Positions 57,320-64,000 of a stretch of 64,000 nucleotides of DNA are shown one piece after another (the first letter of the stretch is position 1; the number at the start of each line of letters is the position of its first letter). The notes beneath the pieces were generated by a model. That model was not told the origin of the DNA, searched no databases, and saw only the letters and a program-made list of their open reading frames with translations. The translations under genes and the position numbers were made by a program. The stretch spans positions 186,001 through 250,000 of the forward strand of contig NZ_AUMC01000008.1 in assembly GCF_000443995.1 (NCBI RefSeq), given 5' to 3'. Origin of the DNA: Bacteriovorax sp. BAL6_X (lineage in GTDB: Bacteria > Bdellovibrionota > Bacteriovoracia > Bacteriovoracales > Bacteriovoracaceae).

Positions 57320-60085
57320 TTAAAGAATTGGTGAGTCTGCTGTTAAAACATCCTCAAGCTTACGTTTCTTTTCTTTCAGTTTATATGCTTCGAATAAGTC
57401 ACCAACTTTAATGTCATCATAGTTCTCTAAGCCAACACCACATTCATAACCATTCTTAACTTCTTTAACATCGTCTTTAAATCTCTTAAGTGAAGACATC
57501 TTACCATCAAACATGATCTTACCTTCTCTAAGAAGACGAACATTACAACCAACTTGGATATTACCGTCAACAACAACTGAACCAGCAATCGTTCCAATTT
57601 TTGGTACAGAGAATGTATCACGTACTTCTGCGCGCCCGATATACTCTTCAGTAAACTCAGGATCAAGAAGACCTTCAACAGCAAGTTTCACATCATTGAT
57701 TAGTTCATAGATGATTGAGTAAGTCTTTACATCAATTCCATACTGCTCTGATAATTTACGAGCTGAAGTTGATGGTCTCATATTAAATCCAAGAACAAAG
57801 GCACCAGATGTATTTGCAAGCTCAATGTCAGAATCACTGATTTGACCTACACCACCACGGATAACTTTTACTTCTACTTCTGGATTTGAAATTGTCTCAA
57901 TAGCAGATTTAATTGCTTCAAAAGAACCTTGTACATCTGAACGAATAATAAGATTAAGATCTTTCTTCTGACCTTCTTCAGTTGCAGCTGTTGCAAAGAA
58001 GTCTTCAAGAGAAACTTTTGGCCCTTGAGTTTGAGCGGCCGCTTCGATTCTTATTCTTTCATCAATTCGGTTTTGAGCGATTTTCTTAGCCTCTCTTTCA
58101 TTTTTAACAACATTAAGAGAGTCACCAGGTGAAGGAGCTTCACTTAAACCAATAATCTGAACAGGCATTGAAGGACCAACTTTCGAATGTTGCTTTCCTT
58201 TGTGATCAGTTAGACTTCTCGCACGTCCGTAAGTTTCACCAACAACAATCGAGTCACCTTTTTTAAGTGTACCTGTTTGAACAAGAACTGTTGCAACTGG
58301 ACCACGTCCATGCTCAACTCTTGACTCAATAACAACACCCTCAGCAGGACCTTTCGGCTCTGCTCTAAGCTCCATAATTTCAGCTTGTAGAGCAATTGCT
58401 TCTAGAAGCTCGTCAACACCATCTCCTTTAAGAGCTGAAATGTGACAGAATTGAGTTTCCCCACCCCATTCTTCAGGAGTGATACTAAATTCAGTTAGAG
58501 CTTGTTTAATACGATCTGGGTTAGCACCTTCACGGTCCATTTTATTAACCGCTACAATTAATGGCTTACCTGCAGATTGAATATACTTAATTGATTCAAC
58601 TGTTTGAGGCATTACACCATCGTCAGCTGCTACAATAAGAATTACGATATCTGTAATATCAGCACCACGTTGTCTCATAGCACCAAAGGCCGCGTGACCT
58701 GGAGTATCTAAGAAAGTTAACTTAGAGTCTTTAACATCTACCGAGTAAGCTCCAATATGCTGAGTGATCCCACCAGCTTCGCCAGCAGCAATCGATTCAT
58801 TTCTAATATAATCAAGTAGAGTTGTCTTACCATGGTCAACGTGACCCATAATCGTAACGACAGGAGCACGTAGAGGTAACTTATTAAGTTGCTCTTCTGA
58901 AAGCTCTTCTTTCCCTAGTGCTGCATCCTCATCAAATGACTGATCTTCGACTCTATAGTCATAAAGCGACGCAATCTGACTTGCTAGCTTAAGACCAATA
59001 TAATCACCATTTCTCACAAGAAGATTAAGATCAAGACACTTGTCGATCATATCCTTAAGCTTCACAGAAAGTTTCTTCGCTAACTGCTCAGCGTAAGCAC
59101 CACCGTGTAACTTAACAACTCTTTTTGCTTCTTTTACTTCTGTAATTTCAGTTGACTTCGAAGGACCTGAATACTGACGCTTTCTCTTGACTTGAGTATA
59201 CATTGGGCGTCCAGTACCTTGAAGCGAAGAGTAAGACTTCATTTCTGTACTTGCACGTTCTTCATTAAGAGCTTGCGAACGGTTAACCGTTTTCTTCGCA
59301 CTTAACATAGAAGCAAGACCACTCAGACGATTTTTATCCTTTTTCGCTGTACGATCTTCATCACTTCCGGCCGGACCAGCTTTGGCATTAATATCATCTT
59401 CAGCTTTATCTTCTTTACCTGCTGCTTTCTTTGCCTTGCGAGCAGCGGCTTTCTCTTTATCTTCCTTAGTCGGAGCAGAAACAATTCTTAGACCAAATGG
59501 CTTACCATCTAAAGTCGTCGACTCTTTCTCTTCCACTTTATCCTTAGGAGCTTCTTCTTTAGTCTTAGCTTCAGGAGAGCTTTCTTCTTTAGCTTCGACT
59601 TCAGTCGTTTCTTCTTTTACTTCAGGAGCCTCTGGTTCTTCCATTACAGGAGTACTTACAGACTCTTCAGCTTTTACTTCAGTAACTTCAGAAGATTCGA
59701 TTACAGCTTCTGTGTTTTCATCATCAGAAGTAGCCTCCGAAGACTTTGATGAAGCTTTACGACGTACAACAGTTTTCTTTTTACGAGTAACCGTTTTCTT
59801 AGCAGGCTTATCTTCCTCGCTCTCTCCGTCAGCTTTTGCTGCAGACTTCTTTCTAACTGTCGCCTTTTTCGCAGCTTTCTTTTTGACCGTCTTCTTCTTA
59901 GTTGCCTTCTCAGCAGATGCTTTTTCAGCACTTGATCCAGCAAGTTCTTGCCACTTAGTAATATCTTCATCAGATAGTACAGACATGTGGTTTCTTACTG
60001 AGAATCCGTGAGACTTCAGCTCTTCTACGAGGTCTAATGGCTTCTTTCCGAGTTCATTGGCCAATTCAAATATTTTCTTAGGCAT
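57320..60085 (-). CDS. infB: Translation initiation factor IF-2
   Basis: 921 residues. IF2 N-terminal domain (1-50, IFELANELGKKPLDLVEEL), then an alanine/lysine/glutamate-rich linker of about 200 residues with T-K-K repeats, then the GTPase (from about 420) with GHVDHGKTTLLD, DTPGHAAFG and NKMD, and domains III-IV to the C-terminus. It delivers fMet-tRNA to the 30S complex. The long low-complexity linker is normal for IF-2 of delta- and related proteobacteria. Encoded between nusA and rbfA as expected. Confidence 0.95.
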   Translation of the reverse strand: MPKKIFELANELGKKPLDLVEELKSHGFSVRNHMSVLSDEDITKWQELAGSSAEKASAEKATKKKTVKKKAAKKATVRKKSAAKADGESEEDKPAKKTVTRKKKTVVRRKASSKSSEATSDDENTEAVIESSEVTEVKAEESVSTPVMEEPEAPEVKEETTEVEAKEESSPEAKTKEEAPKDKVEEKESTTLDGKPFGLRIVSAPTKEDKEKAAARKAKKAAGKEDKAEDDINAKAGPAGSDEDRTAKKDKNRLSGLASMLSAKKTVNRSQALNEERASTEMKSYSSLQGTGRPMYTQVKRKRQYSGPSKSTEITEVKEAKRVVKLHGGAYAEQLAKKLSVKLKDMIDKCLDLNLLVRNGDYIGLKLASQIASLYDYRVEDQSFDEDAALGKEELSEEQLNKLPLRAPVVTIMGHVDHGKTTLLDYIRNESIAAGEAGGITQHIGAYSVDVKDSKLTFLDTPGHAAFGAMRQRGADITDIVILIVAADDGVMPQTVESIKYIQSAGKPLIVAVNKMDREGANPDRIKQALTEFSITPEEWGGETQFCHISALKGDGVDELLEAIALQAEIMELRAEPKGPAEGVVIESRVEHGRGPVATVLVQTGTLKKGDSIVVGETYGRARSLTDHKGKQHSKVGPSMPVQIIGLSEAPSPGDSLNVVKNEREAKKIAQNRIDERIRIEAAAQTQGPKVSLEDFFATAATEEGQKKDLNLIIRSDVQGSFEAIKSAIETISNPEVEVKVIRGGVGQISDSDIELANTSGAFVLGFNMRPSTSARKLSEQYGIDVKTYSIIYELINDVKLAVEGLLDPEFTEEYIGRAEVRDTFSVPKIGTIAGSVVVDGNIQVGCNVRLLREGKIMFDGKMSSLKRFKDDVKEVKNGYECGVGLENYDDIKVGDLFEAYKLKEKKRKLEDVLTADSPIL

Positions 60086-60124
60086 TTTTTCTCCGTAGTA
60101 TGACTACACTTTTCTATTTTAAAA

Positions 60125-61537
60125 TTACTTAATTTTAAATGCAGCTAATTCTTCTCTTAATCTTCTTTCTGCTTCATTAAATTTATCAGTACCTTCTTCA
60201 TCCTGATCAGCACCTTCTTTATTAATAATACCTAGGTACTTAGGAACTGCAGAAGCAGATACTAATTCTTCTTCACCTTCTGGTTGAAGCTCAATTGACC
60301 CTTCTTCAACTAGCTTTGCTGCTTCATCAATTGCGGCTTGAGCTGCAGCAGCATCAACACCGGCCATTGAAGCAATCTCTTCAGCAGGAGTTGCCATGAA
60401 GTCACCAATTGCCATGATACTATTTTGAACAAGTACTTGTGCCATAGCATCTGTAACAGATGGAATTTGAAGTAGGTTTTCAACTGCTTTATTAACTTTT
60501 TCTTGAAGTTTAGACTTCGAGATAATGTTAATATTATATCCAGATAGCATTGCTGCTAGACGAACGTTTTGTCCACGACGTCCAATTGCAAGTGATAACT
60601 GATCCTCTTCTACGATAACGTCCATTGATTTAGAATCGTGATCGATAGAGATATTTTCAATTTCAGATGGTGCAAGAGCGGCAATTGCAAATGTTGCCAG
60701 ATCATCATTCCATCTTACGATATCAATTTTTTCACCTTGAAGTTCATTTACAATATTTTGAACACGTGAACCTTTCATACCAACACAAGCACCTACAGGA
60801 TCAATATCCTTATCTACTGACTGAACAGCAATTTTAGCTCTTTGTCCTGGTTCTCTAGCAGCAGATTTGATTTCAATAGTTCCATCTTGAATTTCTGGTA
60901 CTTCTATTTCAAATAGCTTAACAAGGAACATTGGAGAAGTTCTTGATAGTCTAATTTCAGGTCCGCGGTTAGTCATAACAACTTCCGTTAAGAATGCTTG
61001 TACTCTATCTCCTGGGTTGAATTGTTCACCTGGGATTAGCTCTCTTCTTGAAAGAACAGCGTCTGCCTTTCCAAGATCAACGATCACATTTCCACGCTCA
61101 TATCTTCTTACAATACCTGTTACAAGGTCACCTTGTCTGTGCTTAAACTCAGAGAATAGAATCTCTCTTTCAGCATCACGAACCTTTTGCATGATAATCT
61201 GACGTGCAGTTTGTACGTCAACACGAGTAAAATTAGGGTTTTCAATCTTAATACCTAATTGATCACCAACCTCAACATCTTCATCAAGTTCTCTAGCATC
61301 ACCTAGGTTGATTTCAATAATTGAATCTCTTACTTCGTCAACTACGTTTTTATATTGAAAGATCTCAACATCGTCATCATCTTCATTGTAACGAGTTTCG
61401 TACTCACCTTGGATACCAAACTTCTTTCTTGCTGTTACTAAGAAAGCTTGTTCAATAGCGTTTACGATAATTGTCTTATCGATCCCACGGTCTTTTCCTA
61501 AAACATCAATAATCTTACTTAATTCTGAGAAACTCAT
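60125..61537 (-). CDS. nusA: Transcription termination/antitermination factor NusA
   Basis: 470 residues. N-terminal RNA-polymerase-binding domain (1-125), S1 domain near 135-195 (GIVRRYERGNVIVDLGKADAVLSRRE), two KH domains around 230-345 (VGACVGMKGSRVQNIVNELQGEKIDIVRW; SLAIGRRGQNVRLA), and a helix-hairpin-helix C-terminus (GDFMATPAEEIASMAG). It stabilises pausing and modulates intrinsic termination. That is relevant because a terminator precedes its own operon, as in E. coli autoregulation. The start is 16 bases after the rimP stop. Confidence 0.95.
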   Translation of the reverse strand: MSFSELSKIIDVLGKDRGIDKTIIVNAIEQAFLVTARKKFGIQGEYETRYNEDDDDVEIFQYKNVVDEVRDSIIEINLGDARELDEDVEVGDQLGIKIENPNFTRVDVQTARQIIMQKVRDAEREILFSEFKHRQGDLVTGIVRRYERGNVIVDLGKADAVLSRRELIPGEQFNPGDRVQAFLTEVVMTNRGPEIRLSRTSPMFLVKLFEIEVPEIQDGTIEIKSAAREPGQRAKIAVQSVDKDIDPVGACVGMKGSRVQNIVNELQGEKIDIVRWNDDLATFAIAALAPSEIENISIDHDSKSMDVIVEEDQLSLAIGRRGQNVRLAAMLSGYNINIISKSKLQEKVNKAVENLLQIPSVTDAMAQVLVQNSIMAIGDFMATPAEEIASMAGVDAAAAQAAIDEAAKLVEEGSIELQPEGEEELVSASAVPKYLGIINKEGADQDEEGTDKFNEAERRLREELAAFKIK

Positions 61538-61553
61538 TTTTCACCTCAAACAA

Positions 61554-62069
61554 TTACACTTCTGGTTCAAGTGCGATCTTATTAATATCATTTAAGTTTA
61601 ATTTTAAATCAAAATCACTATCGAGAGTCACATCGATAAAATCATCACCAAAGCTATTTAATACGCAAATAATTTTTTTTGCATTAGCTGTCTTTTTATC
61701 AAGTTTTTCACCTGGAAAAAGATCACCAAACTTCTTACTCAGTTGAACTAGAATACGTTCACTGATACTTAACTCTAGATGCTCTCTCGTTTTTATTTTT
61801 CTAAACATTCCTGGTGAAGACACTTCTAAAACGATGTCATCAGGAATCCAATCGAGTGCTTCCATAGGCTCACTAAAAGCACGGTCAACACTTACACAGT
61901 CCTCGATAACGGCAGTCTTAGTTTCTTTATTCATTATATAAACACGTAAAGTTTTAGAGCCTTTGATATATTCCATATCGTATAGAAGATACCCTTCTGC
62001 ACTTACTACTTCTTGAGTAAGTTCATAAAACTTTTGTTCCATACCTGAATAAGAGATATCTAAATCCAT
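61554..62069 (-). CDS. rimP: Ribosome maturation factor RimP
   Basis: 171 residues from the ATG at 62069, which has GGGA eight bases upstream (the ATG at 62078 has none). N-terminal MEQKFYELTQEVVSAEGYLLYDMEYIKG and the LEVSSPGMFRKIKTREH segment are RimP signatures. It is needed for 30S assembly. First gene of the rimP-nusA-infB-rbfA-truB operon; a promoter and a terminator-like hairpin precede it. Confidence 0.9.
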   Translation of the reverse strand: MDLDISYSGMEQKFYELTQEVVSAEGYLLYDMEYIKGSKTLRVYIMNKETKTAVIEDCVSVDRAFSEPMEALDWIPDDIVLEVSSPGMFRKIKTREHLELSISERILVQLSKKFGDLFPGEKLDKKTANAKKIICVLNSFGDDFIDVTLDSDFDLKLNLNDINKIALEPEV

Positions 62070-62104
62070 TAAACGCATCCCATATGCTTTTATAAAAAAG
62101 CCTA

Positions 62105-62142
62105 TAAAAATAAAAAAAAAGGGTAGCCCTAAAAGTCTACCC
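62105..62142 (-). terminator. Intrinsic terminator/attenuator between the promoter and rimP
   Basis: Minus strand GGGTAG (62137-62142), ten-base loop, CTACCC (62121-62126), followed by nine T (62112-62120). It lies downstream of the promoter at 62224-62251 and only 36 bases before the rimP start, so it must be read through for the operon to be expressed. Confidence 0.8.
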
Positions 62143-62223
62143 GATTATATCTTGTTAAATATTTAACTAATCGTTATTTACTCAAAAATTGAAAAATCTT
62201 TTCTAATTTCTAAGTACTTATTA

Positions 62224-62251
62224 ATTATCAAAGATTTTGAAATCTTGTCAA
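62224..62251 (-). promoter_or_regulatory. Sigma-70 promoter of the rimP-nusA operon
   Basis: Minus strand TTGACA (62246-62251, perfect), 16 bases, GATAAT (62224-62229, 5/6). The transcript would start near 62217, giving a leader of about 150 bases before rimP. Confidence 0.7.
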
Positions 62252-62282
62252 GGTTTGTCATTGATAACTTATGAAAACAACT

Positions 62283-62747
62283 TCAATTTACAACTCTATG
62301 CATTATAACAGCATTACCTCCATCTGCATAGAAATTCTTCTTTAAATGAATTTTCTCAAGCCCCAAAGTCTCATAAAACCTGATAGCGCCTTCGTTTGAA
62401 GCCTCCACTTCCAGGTAAATCTGAAATATTTGGCCATTAAAAGTCTTTTGACAATGACTCAACATGGCCTCAAACAGCTTCTTTGCTATGGAGCGCCTTC
62501 TAAAATCCGGATGAACAATTATTTTATATAAATGGCAAAAATCTGGTGCGTTGACTTCAAAAACACAAATACCTTGAATCTCATCGTCTGCGGCCCAGAT
62601 ACATGAGATTTCTCGACCACTTGAGGCCAAGCCTAACCAGCTCTCTTTAGTCCATGGCCAGTTAAAGAAACTTGACTCAAACTTCGCTAGCTCCTCGAGC
62701 TTAGGCTCTACGATATTAGAAAGTAGACTTTGCTTAAAATCACTCAT
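62283..62747 (-). CDS. GNAT-family acetyltransferase (RimI-like)
   Basis: 154 residues. IIVHPDFRRRSIAKKLFEAML near residue 75 is the acetyl-CoA-binding motif, and GAIRFYETLGLEKIHLKKNFY the usual C-terminal segment. The sequence resembles RimI/ElaA-type enzymes, which acetylate protein N-termini, but the substrate cannot be told. It starts two bases after the upstream gene's stop, so it belongs to the operon with the next two genes. Between this gene and rimP lies the attenuator region. Confidence 0.85.
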   Translation of the reverse strand: MSDFKQSLLSNIVEPKLEELAKFESSFFNWPWTKESWLGLASSGREISCIWAADDEIQGICVFEVNAPDFCHLYKIIVHPDFRRRSIAKKLFEAMLSHCQKTFNGQIFQIYLEVEASNEGAIRFYETLGLEKIHLKKNFYADGGNAVIMHRVVN

Positions 62748-62749
62748 GG

Positions 62750-63244
62750 CTACAGAAATAGTCTCGAACTAATATTCTTAAAAACAAAATCTTTGTATTC
62801 AGTAAATTGTGAAGATGATGTATCTAACTTATTAGATTCCACAAAACTATTATATCTCTTCTTGAGTTCCTTATTAGTGTTATAGATTTCGTAAACTTTA
62901 CCAACTAGGTCTTTTGAGACCTTGCATTTTCCAAGTTTAGGATTATCCATGTACTCGTTTTCAAGGTTTAGTGACTTTGACAAAATCAATGCTCTTAGAA
63001 CTAAATCTTTTTCACTAGCAACGAAATGACGAGGTCCGATCTTTACTTGCTCAAGCCTTGAACTCAACCCAGACAGCTTTTGGATGTAATTATCCTTGCC
63101 TATCAAACAAACGCTCTGATGATATGCTTTTAAAAGTTCATTGATATTACGGCCAAAGTAAATCTGGCCATTAACAGAGAAAAGGGCCCTGTCTTTAAGG
63201 GCCCATATATTCATCATAAATATTGAAATAAGAATAAATCGCAT
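62750..63244 (-). CDS. Hypothetical secreted protein
   Basis: 164 residues. Signal peptide MRFILISIFMMNIWA, and no other membrane segment. The mature part is predicted alpha-helical and basic, with two cysteines (one in SVCLIGK, one in KLGKCKV), which could form a disulphide. Family not recognised. No ribosome site. It lies between the regulator gene and the GNAT gene, in the same direction, so the three probably form one transcript. Confidence 0.6.
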   Translation of the reverse strand: MRFILISIFMMNIWALKDRALFSVNGQIYFGRNINELLKAYHQSVCLIGKDNYIQKLSGLSSRLEQVKIGPRHFVASEKDLVLRALILSKSLNLENEYMDNPKLGKCKVSKDLVGKVYEIYNTNKELKKRYNSFVESNKLDTSSSQFTEYKDFVFKNISSRLFL

Positions 63245-63259
63245 TAAGTATAATGCTAA

Positions 63260-64000
63260 TTAAACAGGAGAACTAATGTCAACGTTTGCAACAGCTTTAC
63301 CAGCAGTAAGCTTTGTTTCCATTTGGTAACGAATCTTAACATCAGGATTGAAAGTATACCCATCCTTTCCACGAATGATGTACTTTCTTTTAGTATTACT
63401 GTTGTCCTTAGGCTCAATAAGCTTTCTTAGACGTGAGATTGACGTGTAGATAAGCTTATCGTGAATAAGAGGATTGTATTCATCTTTCCATATCTCGCGT
63501 GCCAGATCTTCTTTGTCGTAAAAAGAACCACGATTTTTAGCAAGTAAGAAAAGGATCTCTAAAAGAACAAAGCGATGCTTAAAATCAATCACACCAATAT
63601 TCTTTTCTTTTACTTTTCTATTATTACGATCAAGATAGATATCAACACTTGAATCATTTACTTCATGAATCTCAGCATCAAGTACGTTAGTTAAACGCTT
63701 AAAGGTTGTTGAATCAACAGCTTGTTTTGCAAGGTTATAATAAAGTGTCGCTCTATCATAATCACCTTTAACCTTTTCAACTTGTCCAATTCCTAAAAGG
63801 ATATAACCGTAAAGATTCCAACATTTTTTATTCTGAAGAGTAATATTAGCAAGGTTATAATGCTTTAATGAACCTTCAACATCACCCTTTGCAATAAGGA
63901 TTTTTCCGTAAGTCATATGCATTGATCCACCTAAGTATTCCTTATTAATGATTTTTAATAAGTTATCTAGTTGGGCCATATAATCAAGCGATAGATCAAA
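63260..64000 (-). CDS. TPR/winged-helix transcriptional regulator, truncated by the window edge
   Basis: The frame stays open to base 64000, so the start is beyond the window. The visible part has TPR-like helical repeats (GKILIAKGDVEGSLKHYNLANITL, GQVEKVKGDYDRATLYYNLA) followed by an OmpR/PhoB-type winged helix near the C-terminus (NRGSFYDKEDLAREIWKDEYNPLIHDKLIYTSISRLRKLIEP, RGKDGYTF). This pairs an output DNA-binding domain with a protein-interaction domain, a combination seen in SARP-like regulators. It is not a response regulator, as no receiver domain is visible. The following two genes may be its targets or partners. Confidence 0.75.
   Translation of the reverse strand, partial: FDLSLDYMAQLDNLLKIINKEYLGGSMHMTYGKILIAKGDVEGSLKHYNLANITLQNKKCWNLYGYILLGIGQVEKVKGDYDRATLYYNLAKQAVDSTTFKRLTNVLDAEIHEVNDSSVDIYLDRNNRKVKEKNIGVIDFKHRFVLLEILFLLAKNRGSFYDKEDLAREIWKDEYNPLIHDKLIYTSISRLRKLIEPKDNSNTKRKYIIRGKDGYTFNPDVKIRYQMETKLTAGKAVANVDISSPV

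Noticed and set aside
59382-60011. 209-residue plus-strand ORF inside infB
   Set aside because: Antisense to the low-complexity linker of IF-2; its serine/alanine/phenylalanine-rich sequence is the mirror of that linker and it has no ribosome site.
1-64000. CRISPR arrays, tRNAs, rRNAs or insertion sequences
   Set aside because: I saw no regularly spaced repeats, tRNA-like cloverleaf or transposase in any frame, though small tRNAs could be missed by eye.

Overview
The window looks like chromosome of a marine predatory or predator-related bacterium of the Bdellovibrionota (Halobacteriovorax/Bacteriovorax-like). I infer this from the AT-rich, densely packed genome, the many lipoproteins and secreted proteases, the very large surface proteins, and family members I associate with that group. 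No rRNA, tRNA, insertion sequence, prophage or CRISPR array is visible. Most of the window is ordinary core chromosome with an unusual share of secreted and surface genes.

Layout. 1-2.4 kb: sdhAB (fumarate reductase/succinate dehydrogenase). 2.5-6.3 kb: thiol-redox protein, SprT-DUF2786 protein, queE and small uncharacterised genes. 6.5-11.7 kb: dksA, a secreted protein, a possible truncated globin, a DEAD-box helicase and an outer-membrane barrel. 11.9-15.2 kb: a membrane protein with acidic and lysine-rich tracts, then tgt. 15.3-24.7 kb: serC, barrel plus matrixin protease, murD, a METTL25-like methyltransferase, an SDR, a ParB-like protein, and a dsbB-dsbA-acyltransferase operon. 24.8-32.7 kb: clpB, mscS, penicillin-acylase-family hydrolase and a conserved orphan family. 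32.7-35.9 kb: ferredoxin, small membrane protein, hemB, sufE, parA. 36-44.9 kb: two giant surface lipoproteins (1539 and 954 residues), a barrel and a 50-residue secreted peptide. 45-53.9 kb: FKBP, RNase HI, M14 peptidase, a possible small RNA, a barrel and an 1809-residue metalloprotease. 54-64 kb: GNAT and Nudix genes, a membrane-anchored ferredoxin, the rimP-nusA-infB-rbfA-truB translation operon, and a TPR/winged-helix regulator that runs out of the window.

Working together. sdhAB serve respiration. queE and tgt both belong to queuosine metabolism. DsbB/DsbA and the thiol-redox protein handle extracytoplasmic disulphides, which matters because several surface proteins are cysteine-rich. 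The rimP-to-truB genes form the usual translation/transcription operon.

The most interesting signals are regulatory. (1) Sequences matching the flagellar sigma-28 (FliA) promoter with exactly 11 bases between the boxes lie upstream of both giant lipoproteins, a secreted protein and a 40-codon ORF. This suggests a motility/attack-phase surface regulon. (2) About ten genes without a Shine-Dalgarno have a -10-like hexamer ending 6-7 bases before ATG, which predicts many leaderless mRNAs. (3) The rimP-nusA operon has a good promoter followed by a strong intrinsic terminator before rimP, a likely attenuator. (4) A 389-base gap holds two hairpins and a C-rich loop suggestive of a small RNA. All of these come from reading the sequence by eye; no search or folding program was run.
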